Origin: an uncultured Burkholderiales bacterium | Lineage (GTDB): Bacteria > Pseudomonadota > Gammaproteobacteria > Burkholderiales > Thiobacillaceae | DNA: 6,394 nt | NCBI GenBank assembly: GCA_937925755.1 | Contig: CALAMX010000149.1 | Location: 1 to 6,394 of the forward strand | Direction of reading: 5' to 3' | Part shown: one piece after another, positions 5,535 to 6,394 of the stretch | Layout: each line of letters opens with the position of its first letter | Numbering within the stretch: position 1 is the first letter of the stretch | Notes under the pieces: model-generated | The model's database searches: none | What the model saw: only the letters and a program-made list of their open reading frames with translations | Told to the model about the DNA's origin: nothing | Made by a program: the position numbers and the translations under genes

Positions 5535-6394
5535 ATGACCGGGATCCATGCCGCAGCACCTTCAAACCGAGCGAGCCAGACCCGGCGGCTAGACCTGGCC
5601 GCCCTGATCAACGCCGTCCAGCGCAACTGTGACATCTCCGACGCACAGTATGCCGGGGACCTGACCCTGTGCACGTTCCTGCTCAAGATGCGCGAGCTCT
5701 ACCGCTGGGAGCACGACATCCCCTTGAGCGCCAACATGCCCAGGGAAGAGGTGGGCGACTGGATGAACGCCCGCAGCGCGCTGTGGGAGGACATCGAGAC
5801 CGACCCCTATGTGCCGCTGCCCTTGCCTTCGGGCGAAGTCGATCCCTTCGAGGTCGGCCGGGTGAACGCGGAGCTGCTGCCGCATGGCCTGGTGTACTCG
5901 GGCGGCTATGGTCGGCAGTGCAAGCCGCACTTCTTCCTCGGTAAGCTCCTGCACAGCGAGACGCGCGAGGGCCATCGGGTGCTGGTGTCCGGCTGCGAAT
6001 ACGCGCGCGACCTCGACGCCCCACCGGGGATGCTGCTGGACGGGACGGTGTTCGTGCGCAGCGAGGCACTGAGGCGCTGGTTGTGGGAGCGCTACGAGGA
6101 GTGGCGCTTCAATCCCAAGCGCAACGCGGCACTGGCGCGCGCGCTGGCCTATTACCCGTTCGAGCATGCGCCCGAGGCGGCCCTCGATACCATGACGGCC
6201 CACGAGATCGAGGCCGTGATCCTGCACGAGCTGGGCGAGGCACGGGTGGATGCCGCGCTGGGGGAGGACTGGGGCGGACTGCTGGTGAGTGTGATGCGCA
6301 GCCCGACGGAGATCATCGCTCGCGCCGTGCGCGACCTTTATGCCGATTGCCTGTCCACCCTACCGGGGCTGATCGAACGTGGCGAACCGGCGAG
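5535..6394 (+). CDS. Conserved protein of unknown function, possibly Sfum_1244-type (partial, C-terminus outside window)
   Basis: The frame is open for 286 codons from the ATG at 5535 to the window edge, so the protein is longer than seen. GGAGG at 5525-5529 lies 5 bases before the start and fixes it. There is no signal peptide or membrane segment; the protein looks soluble and largely helical, rich in Trp, Glu and Arg. Notable stretches are QRNCDISDAQYAGDLTLC (29-46), KMRELYRWEHDIP (51-63), HGLVYSGGYGRQCKPHFF (117-134), YEEWRFNPKRNAAL (187-200) and EIEAVILHELGEARV (224-238). Five cysteines occur (32, 46, 129, 154, 272). I faintly associate this with a conserved family named after Sfum_1244, but cannot confirm it. 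No catalytic motif is recognised; HELGE (231-235) is not a classic HExxH metalloprotease site. An IscR-like operator overlaps its promoter, the only hint at a function. Confidence 0.85.
   Translation, partial: MTGIHAAAPSNRASQTRRLDLAALINAVQRNCDISDAQYAGDLTLCTFLLKMRELYRWEHDIPLSANMPREEVGDWMNARSALWEDIETDPYVPLPLPSGEVDPFEVGRVNAELLPHGLVYSGGYGRQCKPHFFLGKLLHSETREGHRVLVSGCEYARDLDAPPGMLLDGTVFVRSEALRRWLWERYEEWRFNPKRNAALARALAYYPFEHAPEAALDTMTAHEIEAVILHELGEARVDAALGEDWGGLLVSVMRSPTEIIARAVRDLYADCLSTLPGLIERGEPA

Overview
The window looks like chromosomal DNA from a GC-rich beta- or gammaproteobacterium. The evidence is the yggS / pilT-pilU arrangement, PilT and PilU sequences of the Pseudomonas/Neisseria type, a proteobacterial mer regulator and operator of the Tn501/Tn21 type, and strongly G/C-ending codons. 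The genus cannot be fixed from this sequence. Coding density is very high: no gene-free stretch exceeds about 70 bases, and no RNA gene, CRISPR array, insertion sequence or integration scar is visible.

Layout. (1) 1-497, minus strand: the N-terminal two thirds of a YggS/PLPBP pyridoxal-phosphate homeostasis protein, cut by the window edge. (2) 544-2730, plus strand: pilT and pilU, the two type IV pilus retraction ATPases, 3 bases apart. (3) 2750-4005, minus strand: a TauE/SafE-type permease preceded by a MerR mercury sensor with its three Hg-binding cysteines intact. (4) 4024-4054: a divergent MerR-type promoter with a 19-bp spacer around a perfect CCGTAC/GTACGG dyad. (5) 4084-4956, plus strand: merT, merP and a cysteine-rich GDCCVxC-motif protein, tightly packed as one operon. 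(6) 5004-5465, minus strand: an EVE/PUA-like domain protein. (7) 5535-6394, plus strand: a conserved protein of unknown function, cut by the window edge. Its promoter region carries an inverted repeat resembling an IscR/Rrf2 operator.

How the genes work together. PilT and PilU power pilus retraction (twitching, DNA uptake). The central block is a compact mercury-responsive island. MerR would sense Hg(II) and remodel the divergent promoter. MerP would bind Hg(II) in the periplasm and MerT would bring it across the inner membrane. The usual next step, mercuric reductase MerA, is absent: the place after merP is taken by the small 11-cysteine GDCCVxC protein, and the operon then meets a convergent gene. 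A TauE/SafE permease sits behind merR, where no classical mer operon has one. Import without local reduction, plus a Cys-rich cytosolic protein and an anion/sulfur-type exporter, is the most interesting feature of the window.
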